This document shows positions 16,749-25,104 of a DNA stretch of 64,000 nucleotides, in pieces; positions within the stretch are counted from its first letter, which is position 1; every line of letters begins with the position of its first letter. Source of the stretch: Paenarthrobacter nicotinovorans. GTDB taxonomy: Bacteria; Actinomycetota; Actinomycetes; Actinomycetales; Micrococcaceae. A model generated the notes under the pieces. It saw only the letters and a program-made list of their open reading frames with translations. It searched no databases and was not told the DNA's origin. The translations under genes were made by a program, and so were the position numbers. The stretch spans positions 248,001-312,000 of the forward strand of contig NZ_SZVS01000001.1 in the NCBI RefSeq assembly GCF_007670255.1. Direction: 5' to 3'.

Positions 16749-16775
16749 TTTGCGTTTTCCGGCAAGATGGGAAGC

Positions 16776-17876
16776 ATGACTTCCCTTCCCGGACCCGCAG
16801 AAGACAATAACGACGCCGGCGCCCGCCTTCATGGTGAATACAAGGTACCCGGCGGAAAACTCGTGGTGGTGGACCTGGGGGTCCGTGAGGGACGGTTCAC
16901 TGACGTCTCACTGAGCGGGGACTTCTTCCTGGAGCCGGATGAAGCGCTCCAGGGCATCAACAATGCCCTGACCGGGCTTCCCGAGGCGTCCACGGCAGCC
17001 GAAATTGCCGCGGCCGTCACTGCCGGCCTGCCGGAGGGAGCCACGCTGTTCGGCTTCTCCGCGGAAGCAGTAGCCATCACCGTTCGACGTGCACTGTCCA
17101 AAGCCACCAGCTGGGCCGACCACCAGTGGGACGTTATTCCGCCGTCAATCCTTCCAACGCAGGTGAACGTCGCACTGGACGAAGTCCTGACAGAGGAGGT
17201 GGGTGCGGGACTTCGCAATCCCACCCTGCGGTTCTGGGACTGGGAAGAGCCTTCCGTGGTCATCGGCAGTTTCCAGTCGGTGAAGAATGAAGTGGATCCT
17301 GCGGGCGTCGCCCGCCACGGCATCACGGTAGTCCGACGGATCAGTGGCGGGGGGGCCATGTTCATGGAGGCCGGCAACTGCATCACGTACTCCCTGTATG
17401 TACCGCAGACGCTTGTGGACGGCATCAGCTTCGCAGACTCCTATGCCTTCCTTGATGCATGGGTCATGGCCGCCTTGGAAAAGCTGGGAATCACGGCCTT
17501 CTACGTGCCCCTCAACGACATCGCCACGGACCAGGGAAAGATCGGCGGAGCCGCCCAGAAGCGGCTTGCCAACGGGGGCATGCTCCACCACGTAACCATG
17601 AGCTATGACATCGACGCCGACAAAATGGTGGAGGTGCTGCGCATCGGCAAGGAGAAGCTGTCGGACAAGGGCACGCGCAGTGCCAAGAAGCGCGTGGATC
17701 CGCTGCGACGCCAAACCGGCATGGCCCGGGCGGCGATCATCGAAGCCATGCAGGCAGTATTTACCGAGCGCTACGGTGCGGTGGAATCCAAGCTCACCGA
17801 AGCAGAACTCGGGGAAGCCAGGAAACGCGTGGACTCCAAGTTCGGCACCGATGAGTGGTTGAACCGCGTGCCCTAG
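16776..17876 (+). CDS. Lipoate-protein ligase family protein with permuted domain order
   Basis: About 366 residues. The C-terminal two thirds form an LplA/LipB-type ligase: VRRISGGGAMFMEAGNCITY is the lipoyl-AMP binding loop and KIGGAAQKR carries the catalytic lysine. The N-terminal part (about residues 18-105) has VPGGKLVVVDLGVREGRF and SGDFFLEPDEAL, which match the small lipoate-ligase accessory domain normally found at the C-terminus or encoded separately (LplB in Thermoplasma). The order here is therefore accessory domain first. The start is uncertain between ATG 16767 and 16776; both follow closely after the rpmE2 terminator. It overlaps the convergent pepN by four bases. Octanoyl- or lipoyl-transfer activity is likely. 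Confidence 0.82.
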   Translation: MTSLPGPAEDNNDAGARLHGEYKVPGGKLVVVDLGVREGRFTDVSLSGDFFLEPDEALQGINNALTGLPEASTAAEIAAAVTAGLPEGATLFGFSAEAVAITVRRALSKATSWADHQWDVIPPSILPTQVNVALDEVLTEEVGAGLRNPTLRFWDWEEPSVVIGSFQSVKNEVDPAGVARHGITVVRRISGGGAMFMEAGNCITYSLYVPQTLVDGISFADSYAFLDAWVMAALEKLGITAFYVPLNDIATDQGKIGGAAQKRLANGGMLHHVTMSYDIDADKMVEVLRIGKEKLSDKGTRSAKKRVDPLRRQTGMARAAIIEAMQAVFTERYGAVESKLTEAELGEARKRVDSKFGTDEWLNRVP

Positions 17877-20479
17877 TCCGTGGCAGCCTGGGCCGTCAGC
17901 GACCGTAAGAGGTGGCTCCGCTGCTCGATGATGATCCGCCGCAAAGCACGTGGCGCGTCGGCATGGGTCCGCAGCCACTCGTCTGTCCTGAGCAGCACCG
18001 GATGATCCGCCGGGTCCATGCCCTTTGCGAGATCCTGGGCTGCCGGGAAGAGGCCCCTGACGATCCGGCCGGCAATTTCAATGCTGCGCCCGGCCCATAC
18101 ACCTTCCAGGCACTCGAAGTACGGTTCAACGTACGGTGCCGTCATGTAGGCGGGGGCAATGGAGAAGCCCGCAATCGTAGCGCTCAGGATTTCATTGGAT
18201 AGGCCACTGCCATTGACGGCCGCATCCCAGGCGGCCGCCTTCACTGCGGGGTCCGGGCGTGCAGCCGAGGCCAGGGCGTGCCCTTCCTTTCCGGAAGCCG
18301 TCCTGTCCGTTTCGAGTTCATGATCCAATTCCGCCTGTGTCGCCTGTCCGTGCGCAGCCAAGGCCTGCCAGAGGCTCCACCGGAGTTCAGCATCGACAAC
18401 CAGACCCTCGACAACAGTGGAGCCGTCCAGGATCTGCCGCAGCAGCTGGAGCTCACTGTCGCCATGACGGGACACGTCCGCGAGGGCCCGCGCCCAGGCC
18501 AGCTGGTGGTCCGAGCCAGGTACCGATGCACGCAGCTGGTGGGCTGCGACGGCTAGGAAATCCTCCCTTGCAGCAGCCCGCACCGCCGGGGGTACGAAGC
18601 GCTCGATGGCGCTCGAGGCGTTTCCAAGGACATTGAGGAGGACACCAATGCCCGATTCTGCCGGTGCGAACTGTTCGACGGCGTTCACGTACCGTGCCGC
18701 AGGTGTTACGGCATCCCGGGCCGAGTCCCAGAGGGCAGTCCAGCACAGGGCCCGGGCCATGGGATCCTGGAGCTTATCAAGAGAGGTTCTGACGGTGTGC
18801 TCGGAGGCCGGATCGAGCCGCACTTTGGCGTAGCTCAGATCATCGTCATTGACCAGCAACAGGGCCGGCCTTTTCTTGCCCGCAAGCTCAGCTACCAGGG
18901 TGCTGGGTCCGGAGATGTCCACTTCTACGCTTTCCGTCCGGACAAGGGCTCCGGTCTGGTCGGCGTCGTACAGGCCAAGGCGGAGGCGATGTGGCCGGAG
19001 TTCCTGATGGCCGGTAATGGGGTCGATGGCATCCTGCCGCAGCAGCACTGCGCCCATCACTCCGTCGTCGTCCGCGATGTCCACGGCGATCGTGGAGATA
19101 CCGGAGGTCTGCAACCACTGACGGGCCCAATTACCGAGGTCCCGCCCCGAGGCGGCACTGAGCGCCTTCAAGAGATCCTGCAGCGAGGTATTGCCGAATT
19201 CGTGCTCCTTGAAATACTCACGGGAGCCGGCAATGAAGGCGTCGAAACCAACGTAGGCCACCAACTGCTTAAGGACTGACGCGCCCTTGGCATAGGTGAT
19301 CCCGTCAAAGTTCTGCTTTGCCGCTTCCAGGTCCGGGATGTCTGCCACGATCGGGTGTGTCGTGGGGAGTTGGTCCTGGACATAGGCCCACGCCTTGCGC
19401 TTGCTGGCGAAGTTCACCCAGGCGGTGTCCCAGTCGGTGGCCCGGTCCACGCCCAGCGTTCCCATGAAGTCGGCGAAGGATTCCTTGAGCCACAGGTCGT
19501 CCCACCACGCCATGGTCACGAGGTCCCCGAACCACATATGCGCCATTTCATGCATGAGGGTGTTGGCCCGCGCCTGGTATTGGGCATCAGTCGCACGCGA
19601 GGCATACACATACTTCTCGGTGAAGGTCACCAGTCCGGGGTTCTCCATGGCGCCGAGGTTGTATTCAGGCACGAATGCCTGATCGTACTTGCCCCAGGGG
19701 TAGGGGTAATCGAAGAGTTCGTTGAAGAAGGCCAAACCGCTCTTGGTGAGCCGGAACAGTTCGTCAGCGTCGAAAGACGCCGCCAAGGAGGCCCGGCAGA
19801 AAAGTGCCAGCGGAATCTCAAGGCGGGTGCCGTCGTCGAGCGTTGCACCCCAGTGGTCGGTCGCCTTGTAGTACGGCCCGGCCAACACAGTCGTGATGTA
19901 GGTGGACATGCGCTTGGTGGTGGCAAAGTCCCACCGCGCTACGGCCTCCGCGCCCGGGACCGAAGTACGCGCGGTCTCCGGTCCGTTGGAGGCGACTTCC
20001 CAGCCGGCAGGGGCGATGACGTGGAAGGTGAATTCGGCTTTGAGGTCCGGTTGTTCGAAGTTGGCAAAGACGCGGCGGCAGTCTGCGGGTTCGTACTGCG
20101 TGTACAGGTAGCACTGGCCGTCGGCGGGATCCACGAAACGGTGCATCCCCTCGCCGGAGCGGCTGTAGAGGGCAGTTCCGGCGACGGTAACGGTGTTCTC
20201 GGCGTCGAGGTCTTCCAGGATGATCCTGTCCCGGTCCACCACCTTGCCGGTGTCCAGTGCCCGCCCGTTCAACACCACGGAGTCCACGCCGCCATTGATG
20301 AAGTCAAGGAATGTGGCAGAGCCTGGCTGGGCTGAAAAAGTGATGGTGCTCGTGCTCGGATATCCGGCGGCTGCGGGATCTGCCGCGTCGCGGACATCAA
20401 GGGTGACGTCGTAGCTGTGGGTTGTGATCAGGGCTGAGCGGGTAGCGGCTTCTTCGCGCGACAAATTGTGATTCGACAC
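17873..20479 (-). CDS. pepN: Aminopeptidase N (M1 zinc metallopeptidase)
   Basis: An 868-residue cytoplasmic M1-family aminopeptidase that trims N-terminal residues from peptides. The exopeptidase motif is GAMEN (276-280); the zinc site is HEMAH (His310, His314) with Glu333 in LKESFADF. The N-terminal beta domain and the long C-terminal ERAP1-like helical domain are both present, and the length is normal for actinobacterial PepN. It starts four bases after the stop of the YeiH-family gene, forming a two-gene unit, and converges on the lipoate ligase. Confidence 0.96.
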   Translation of the reverse strand: MSNHNLSREEAATRSALITTHSYDVTLDVRDAADPAAAGYPSTSTITFSAQPGSATFLDFINGGVDSVVLNGRALDTGKVVDRDRIILEDLDAENTVTVAGTALYSRSGEGMHRFVDPADGQCYLYTQYEPADCRRVFANFEQPDLKAEFTFHVIAPAGWEVASNGPETARTSVPGAEAVARWDFATTKRMSTYITTVLAGPYYKATDHWGATLDDGTRLEIPLALFCRASLAASFDADELFRLTKSGLAFFNELFDYPYPWGKYDQAFVPEYNLGAMENPGLVTFTEKYVYASRATDAQYQARANTLMHEMAHMWFGDLVTMAWWDDLWLKESFADFMGTLGVDRATDWDTAWVNFASKRKAWAYVQDQLPTTHPIVADIPDLEAAKQNFDGITYAKGASVLKQLVAYVGFDAFIAGSREYFKEHEFGNTSLQDLLKALSAASGRDLGNWARQWLQTSGISTIAVDIADDDGVMGAVLLRQDAIDPITGHQELRPHRLRLGLYDADQTGALVRTESVEVDISGPSTLVAELAGKKRPALLLVNDDDLSYAKVRLDPASEHTVRTSLDKLQDPMARALCWTALWDSARDAVTPAARYVNAVEQFAPAESGIGVLLNVLGNASSAIERFVPPAVRAAAREDFLAVAAHQLRASVPGSDHQLAWARALADVSRHGDSELQLLRQILDGSTVVEGLVVDAELRWSLWQALAAHGQATQAELDHELETDRTASGKEGHALASAARPDPAVKAAAWDAAVNGSGLSNEILSATIAGFSIAPAYMTAPYVEPYFECLEGVWAGRSIEIAGRIVRGLFPAAQDLAKGMDPADHPVLLRTDEWLRTHADAPRALRRIIIEQRSHLLRSLTAQAATD

Positions 20480-20483
20480 ACAG

Positions 20484-21530
20484 CTATCTAATCATGATCC
20501 ACGCCGCCCCCAGCCCCAGGGAAGCGATGATCAGCCAGGACCCCAGCGCCACCAACGCGGCCCGCCCACCAGTATGGATCAGGGTCCTGACCCGCACGGC
20601 AGAGCCCAGACCGAACAACGCGGACGCCAGCACAATGTCCTGGGCGACGGCAGCAGCTTCAAGTAGTTCCGGCGTCGCCCACCCGGTGGAGCGGAAGGCC
20701 ACCATGGCGATGAAACCGACCACGAAAAGCGGCACGATCGGCGGGAACCTGGCATCGACGTCGTCCGCGTCCGACGACCCGTTGGCGCGTTCGCGCACAT
20801 GCTGGATGCGCTGGTGCAACCCGGCGGCAGCCACAATCGGCGCCAGGAGGACTACCCGGGTCAACTTGACGACGACGGCGATGGCCAGCGCCGCTGTCCC
20901 TGCGGTTTGCGCCGTGGCCACCACTTGGCCGACGTCGTGAACGGAAGCACCCGTCCACGCCCCGAATTGGGCCGGATTAAGGTTCAGCGGATGCATCAGC
21001 AGCGGCAGCACGCCAATGGCCAGGGTCCCGCAAAGGGTCACAAGGGCCACCGGCAGCACCGTGTCCTGGTGCCTGATCCGGCGCACGGCGGCCATGGCGC
21101 CGATGGCCGAAGCGCCGCAGATGGAGAAGCCCGTGGCAATCAGCAAGGAAGCTTCGCCGGGCAGGCGCAGCAACCGCGCCAAGCCATAGGTACCGGCAAA
21201 ACTGATCAAGACGACGCCGGCGATCAGCAACAGGGACAACCAGCCAAGGCCGAGGACGTCCCACACACTGACCTTGAGGCCCAACAACACAATGCCCGCG
21301 CGCATGAGGTGCTTTCCTGCGAAGTCCAGGCCCGGCCGGGCGCGCCCCGCAACCAGCACTGCAGTCCCCGGTATATTTGCTGAGAGCAACCCCAAAGCAA
21401 CAGCGAGCGTCATGGCCGGGATCGCGGGCAACACTGTGTGGATGGCGAAGGCAAGTCCGGTCGCGGCGACGCTCAGGACCAGCCCTGGCCCCAGCCGTGA
21501 CAGCTGGGACGCAAGTCTGTTGAAGGGCAT
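20484..21530 (-). CDS. YeiH-family putative sulfate exporter
   Basis: A 348-residue integral membrane protein of the UPF0324/YeiH family (PSE, putative sulfate exporter). About ten hydrophobic helices are visible. The family-typical segments KHLMRAGIVLLGLKVS and ATGFSICGASAIGAMAAV are clear, the latter being the conserved glycine-rich core. Function is inferred from genetics in related bacteria and remains poorly established. It leads a minus-strand pair with pepN and is divergent from the ATP-grasp gene. Confidence 0.9.
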   Translation of the reverse strand: MPFNRLASQLSRLGPGLVLSVAATGLAFAIHTVLPAIPAMTLAVALGLLSANIPGTAVLVAGRARPGLDFAGKHLMRAGIVLLGLKVSVWDVLGLGWLSLLLIAGVVLISFAGTYGLARLLRLPGEASLLIATGFSICGASAIGAMAAVRRIRHQDTVLPVALVTLCGTLAIGVLPLLMHPLNLNPAQFGAWTGASVHDVGQVVATAQTAGTAALAIAVVVKLTRVVLLAPIVAAAGLHQRIQHVRERANGSSDADDVDARFPPIVPLFVVGFIAMVAFRSTGWATPELLEAAAVAQDIVLASALFGLGSAVRVRTLIHTGGRAALVALGSWLIIASLGLGAAWIMIR

Positions 21531-21641
21531 GCATCAACCCTGCCGGATGGGGGCACGGAAGGCGAAACCGGGAGCATCCGGAAACCGCGACACAATCAGT
21601 GCGTAATGCGCTCGACTCAAAAAGGTGATTGTCTGATTCCC

Positions 21642-23198
21642 ATGTCTGACCTATTCCAGGATTACTCCGAGGCCGCTGCCCGCAGCGGAGCCTACGACGA
21701 GATGTTTGCCCCGGGCCACGTTGCCAGAAAATCCTACGGTCAGGTCTCCGGTGCCCTACGCGAGCTTTCCCTCGCCGATGTCACCGCCCGTGCCGACTCG
21801 ATGGCACGTACCTTCCTGGACCGTGGGGTCACCTTCGACTATGCGGGGGAAGAGCGGCCCTTTCCGTTGGACATCGTCCCCAGGGTCATTCCCGCCGATG
21901 AGTGGGACGTGCTCGAACGCGGAGTCGCCCAGCGGGTCAAAGCGCTCGAGGCGTTCCTCAATGACGTCTACGGGCGTATGGCGGTGGTGGCAGATGGCGT
22001 GATACCGCGGCAGTTGGTGACCACGAGCGCGCATTTCCATCGCACTGTGCACGGATTCGAACCATCGGGCGGCGTCCGGGTCCATGTCTCCGGCATCGAC
22101 GTCGTCCGCGACGCCGCCGGGACGTTCCGCGTCCTGGAAGACAACGTCCGCGTTCCATCCGGCGTCAGCTACGTCCTGGAAAACCGCAGGGCAATGGCGA
22201 AAGGCTTGCCCGAGGCGTTCGGGCAGCAGCACATCAGGCCGGTGGAGGAGTACCCCCGGCGGCTTCTGTCCGCCCTGCGCAAAACCGCACCCGCCGGCGT
22301 CGATGATCCAACAGTGGTGGTCCTGACCCCGGGTGTCTTCAACAGCGCTTACTTCGAGCACACGCTCCTGGCCGGCCTCATGGGTGTTGAACTCGTCGAA
22401 GGCCGGGACCTCATCTGCCGCGGCAACCGCGTCTACATGCGGACCACGGCCGGCGAGCAACGCGTGGATGTCATCTACAAGCGCATCGACGACGACTTCC
22501 TGGATCCCCTGCAATTCCGCTCGGATTCGATGCTCGGCTGCCCGGGCCTTGTTAACGCTGCCCGGGCCGGGGGAGTGACCATCGCCAACGCGGTGGGCAA
22601 CGGGGTTGCCGATGACAAGCTTGTGTACAGTTACGTGCCTGACTTGATCCGCTACTACCTTCACGAAGAGCCCATCATCGCCAACGTGGACACCTTCCGG
22701 CTTGAGGAAAAGGAAGCCAGGGAGCACGTGCTGGACCGGCTGGAGGAACTGGTGGTCAAACCTGTTGACGGTTCCGGCGGCAAGGGACTGGTCATCGGGC
22801 CGGACGCTTCAAAGGAAGAACTGGATGCCTTGCGCAAACGGGTCATTGCCGATCCCCGGGGTTGGATTGCCCAGCCCGTGTTGCAGCTCTCCACGGTTCC
22901 TACGCTCTCGGGGGACAAGTTCGGGCCCCGCCACGTTGACCTGCGGCCCTTTGCGGTCAACGACGGCGACGACGTTTGGGTCCTCCCGGGCGGCCTCACC
23001 CGGGTGGCGCTCAAGGAGGGTTCCCTGATTGTGAACTCCAGCCAGGGCGGTGGCTCGAAAGACACCTGGGTCCTGGCGAATTCGCCCCAGATGCCGGCCG
23101 AGGTCATTCCGCGGCAGTCCGTCACCTTGCGTGAACAGGTTTCCGTGTGGCCCGTTGAAAGCAACTGGCGCGACCGCCAAACGGAGCAGCAGCAGTGA
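21642..23198 (+). CDS. Circularly permuted type 2 ATP-grasp protein
   Basis: A 518-residue protein of the DUF404/DUF407 class, a circularly permuted ATP-grasp fold predicted to ligate amino acids or peptides using ATP. Family hallmarks include YAGEERPFPLDIVPRVI near the N-terminus, LEDNVRVPSGVSYVLENR (metal and ATP site), and VVKPVDGSGGKGLVIG, the glycine-rich nucleotide loop. The start is ATG 21642 (an earlier ATG at 21606 lacks family sequence). It is followed by the alpha-E and transglutaminase genes, the standard trio. Iyer and co-workers proposed a peptide-synthesis role for such clusters; the product is unknown. Confidence 0.92.
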   Translation: MSDLFQDYSEAAARSGAYDEMFAPGHVARKSYGQVSGALRELSLADVTARADSMARTFLDRGVTFDYAGEERPFPLDIVPRVIPADEWDVLERGVAQRVKALEAFLNDVYGRMAVVADGVIPRQLVTTSAHFHRTVHGFEPSGGVRVHVSGIDVVRDAAGTFRVLEDNVRVPSGVSYVLENRRAMAKGLPEAFGQQHIRPVEEYPRRLLSALRKTAPAGVDDPTVVVLTPGVFNSAYFEHTLLAGLMGVELVEGRDLICRGNRVYMRTTAGEQRVDVIYKRIDDDFLDPLQFRSDSMLGCPGLVNAARAGGVTIANAVGNGVADDKLVYSYVPDLIRYYLHEEPIIANVDTFRLEEKEAREHVLDRLEELVVKPVDGSGGKGLVIGPDASKEELDALRKRVIADPRGWIAQPVLQLSTVPTLSGDKFGPRHVDLRPFAVNDGDDVWVLPGGLTRVALKEGSLIVNSSQGGGSKDTWVLANSPQMPAEVIPRQSVTLREQVSVWPVESNWRDRQTEQQQ

Positions 23199-23256
23199 AC
23201 CCGTTCCAACCACCACTTGAACTTCCACATGCACCACGCGAAGGAGGCACAGCCGC

Positions 23257-24183
23257 ATGCTGAGCCGCATTGCTGAGTCACTCTTTTGGATCGGCCGTTA
23301 CGTAGAGCGGGCCGATGGCACTGCCCGGATTCTGGACGTGCACCTGGAGCGCCTGAACCACCTCCCCCTCGACGAGCAGCGCAGCGTAGCCAGGGAACTT
23401 CTGGCCGTCATGGGCGCCCGGCCCCAGAGCGAAGACTTCGGCCTGCCCGAACTTCTTCATGCTTTGGCCTACGACAAACAGAGCGCTTCCTCCATTGCCG
23501 GCTCCCTCGGGGCCGCCCGTGAGAACGCCAGGCGCGCCAGGGAGACGGTGTCCCAGTCGTTGTGGGAAAGCCTGAACACCACCTACTACGGCTTGAACCA
23601 GCACCGCAAGGACGTAGTGGGCACGTACCGCTTCTGCAACTGGGTACTGGAACGGACAGCGATGGTGCGTGGCCTTGCGGACACCACTGTCAGCCACGAT
23701 GAGAGCTGGCTGTTCATGGTCCTGGGACGCTCGTTGGAGCGTGCTGACATGACCGCCCGGATGCTGTCCACCCGTGATGTCCAGTCCGCTGGAATGTCCT
23801 GGGTGAACATGCTGCGGTGCGCTGGCGCCTACGAGTCCTTCATCCGTACCCGGCGTGCAGCTTTCGGTGACCAGCACGCTGCCGAATTCCTGCTGCTGGA
23901 CCGTCTCTTCCCGCGCTCCATCGTGTACGCCCTGCGCGACGCCGATGAGTGCTTGGCCAAGCTCGATCCCTCGGCCCAGCGCGTTGGGTTCATCAACGAT
24001 GCCCGCCGGATCGTTGGACAGGCCCGGACGTTCCTCGAGTTCCACCGCACCGATGACCTCATGTCCGAACTGCCTGAGCACATGGAACGTGTGCAGAAGG
24101 CGGTAACACAGGCATCGGATGCCATTTCCCGTAAGTACTTCAATCAGGCTGATGAACACGCCTGGGTGGGAGAAGTTTCATGA
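23257..24183 (+). CDS. Alpha-E domain protein (DUF403)
   Basis: A 308-residue all-helical protein of the alpha-E family. It begins with the typical MLSRIAESLFWIGRYVERAD and contains ENARRARETVSQSLWESLN and FMVLGRSLERADMTARML, where conserved Arg/Glu pairs recur. No enzymatic activity is established. It is always found with the circularly permuted ATP-grasp protein and may present the substrate or dimerise with it. Its stop overlaps the transglutaminase start as ATGA. Confidence 0.93.
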   Translation: MLSRIAESLFWIGRYVERADGTARILDVHLERLNHLPLDEQRSVARELLAVMGARPQSEDFGLPELLHALAYDKQSASSIAGSLGAARENARRARETVSQSLWESLNTTYYGLNQHRKDVVGTYRFCNWVLERTAMVRGLADTTVSHDESWLFMVLGRSLERADMTARMLSTRDVQSAGMSWVNMLRCAGAYESFIRTRRAAFGDQHAAEFLLLDRLFPRSIVYALRDADECLAKLDPSAQRVGFINDARRIVGQARTFLEFHRTDDLMSELPEHMERVQKAVTQASDAISRKYFNQADEHAWVGEVS

Positions 24184-25031
24184 CCCGGCTGAGCATCGTC
24201 CACAAGACGGCCTACAAGTACAACCGCCGCGTGACGTTGTCCTACAACGAAGCCCGGATGACCCCGCTCACTGATGGGCAGCAGGTAGTGCTGGAGTCCT
24301 CGCTGAAAGTCTCGCCCAACCAGGCTTCCGTCAGCACCTACCGGGATTATTGGGGAACCCGTGTCACTGCTTTCGACATGCAGATGCCCCACGAGAGCCT
24401 TGAGGTGCTGGCCACGGCGACCGTGGAAGTGCACCGCACGGAGCGGGTCGCCGTCGAGGACGACATCGTCGGGTGGGATGTCATGTCCTCCGACAAGGTG
24501 CAGGACGAATTCAGCGATTGGCTTCCGCAGTCCCGCCTCAGCGGTCCAGGCGAAGAAGTCCTTGGTATTGTTCCCGGCATTGTCGAAGGCAAGAATCCGC
24601 ATGAGGCCGCCTTGGCGGTTTTCGCGTGGATGGCAGGAGAAATGACCTACATGAAGGGCACCACCGGCGTGACGACCAACGCCGAGCAAGCATGGACGCA
24701 ACGCCAAGGGGTGTGCCAGGACCTGGCCCACCTCGCCATCGGCGCCTTGCGCTGCAGCGGGATCCCCGCCCGCTACGTTTCCGGGTACATCCACCCCAGG
24801 TCCTCGGCCGGCATCGGCGAAACCGTTGCCGGTCAATCCCATGCCTGGCTGGAATGGTGGGACGGCGAATGGCGCAGCTGGGATCCCACCAACCACAAGC
24901 CGGCCGGCGACTACCACGTGACGGTAGCCAGGGGCCGTGACTACAGGGATGTGCCTCCGTTGAAGGGAATCCTCTCCGGCGGCGGTGGCTCAGGACTCGC
25001 CGTGTCCGTGGAGATCACCCGCCTCGCGTAA
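24180..25031 (+). CDS. Transglutaminase-like cysteine protease
   Basis: A 283-residue protein with an N-terminal beta domain and a transglutaminase/peptidase core. The catalytic triad is visible as Cys179 (QGVCQDLAHLAIGALR), His221 (GQSHAWLEWW) and Asp235 (WDPTNH). No signal peptide is seen, so it acts in the cytoplasm. In the trio it is thought to hydrolyse or transfer the peptide bond made by the ATP-grasp partner. It is the last gene of the operon and is followed by a long hairpin. Confidence 0.93.
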   Translation: MTRLSIVHKTAYKYNRRVTLSYNEARMTPLTDGQQVVLESSLKVSPNQASVSTYRDYWGTRVTAFDMQMPHESLEVLATATVEVHRTERVAVEDDIVGWDVMSSDKVQDEFSDWLPQSRLSGPGEEVLGIVPGIVEGKNPHEAALAVFAWMAGEMTYMKGTTGVTTNAEQAWTQRQGVCQDLAHLAIGALRCSGIPARYVSGYIHPRSSAGIGETVAGQSHAWLEWWDGEWRSWDPTNHKPAGDYHVTVARGRDYRDVPPLKGILSGGGGSGLAVSVEITRLA

Positions 25032-25043
25032 AGAGTTTTCGTA

Positions 25044-25084
25044 CAGATAAGGCCCTTAAGAAGCGCTCTTAAGGGCCTTATCTG
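25044..25084. terminator. Long bidirectional hairpin between convergent genes
   Basis: A perfect 17-base-pair stem (25044-25060 with 25068-25084), extendable by one A-T pair, around a short loop. It lies between the transglutaminase gene and the convergent SDR gene. T-tracts on either side are weak, so it may act as a symmetric terminator or a transcript-stabilising structure. Confidence 0.8.
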
Positions 25085-25104
25085 CACACAAACTCCGAGG
25101 GGAT

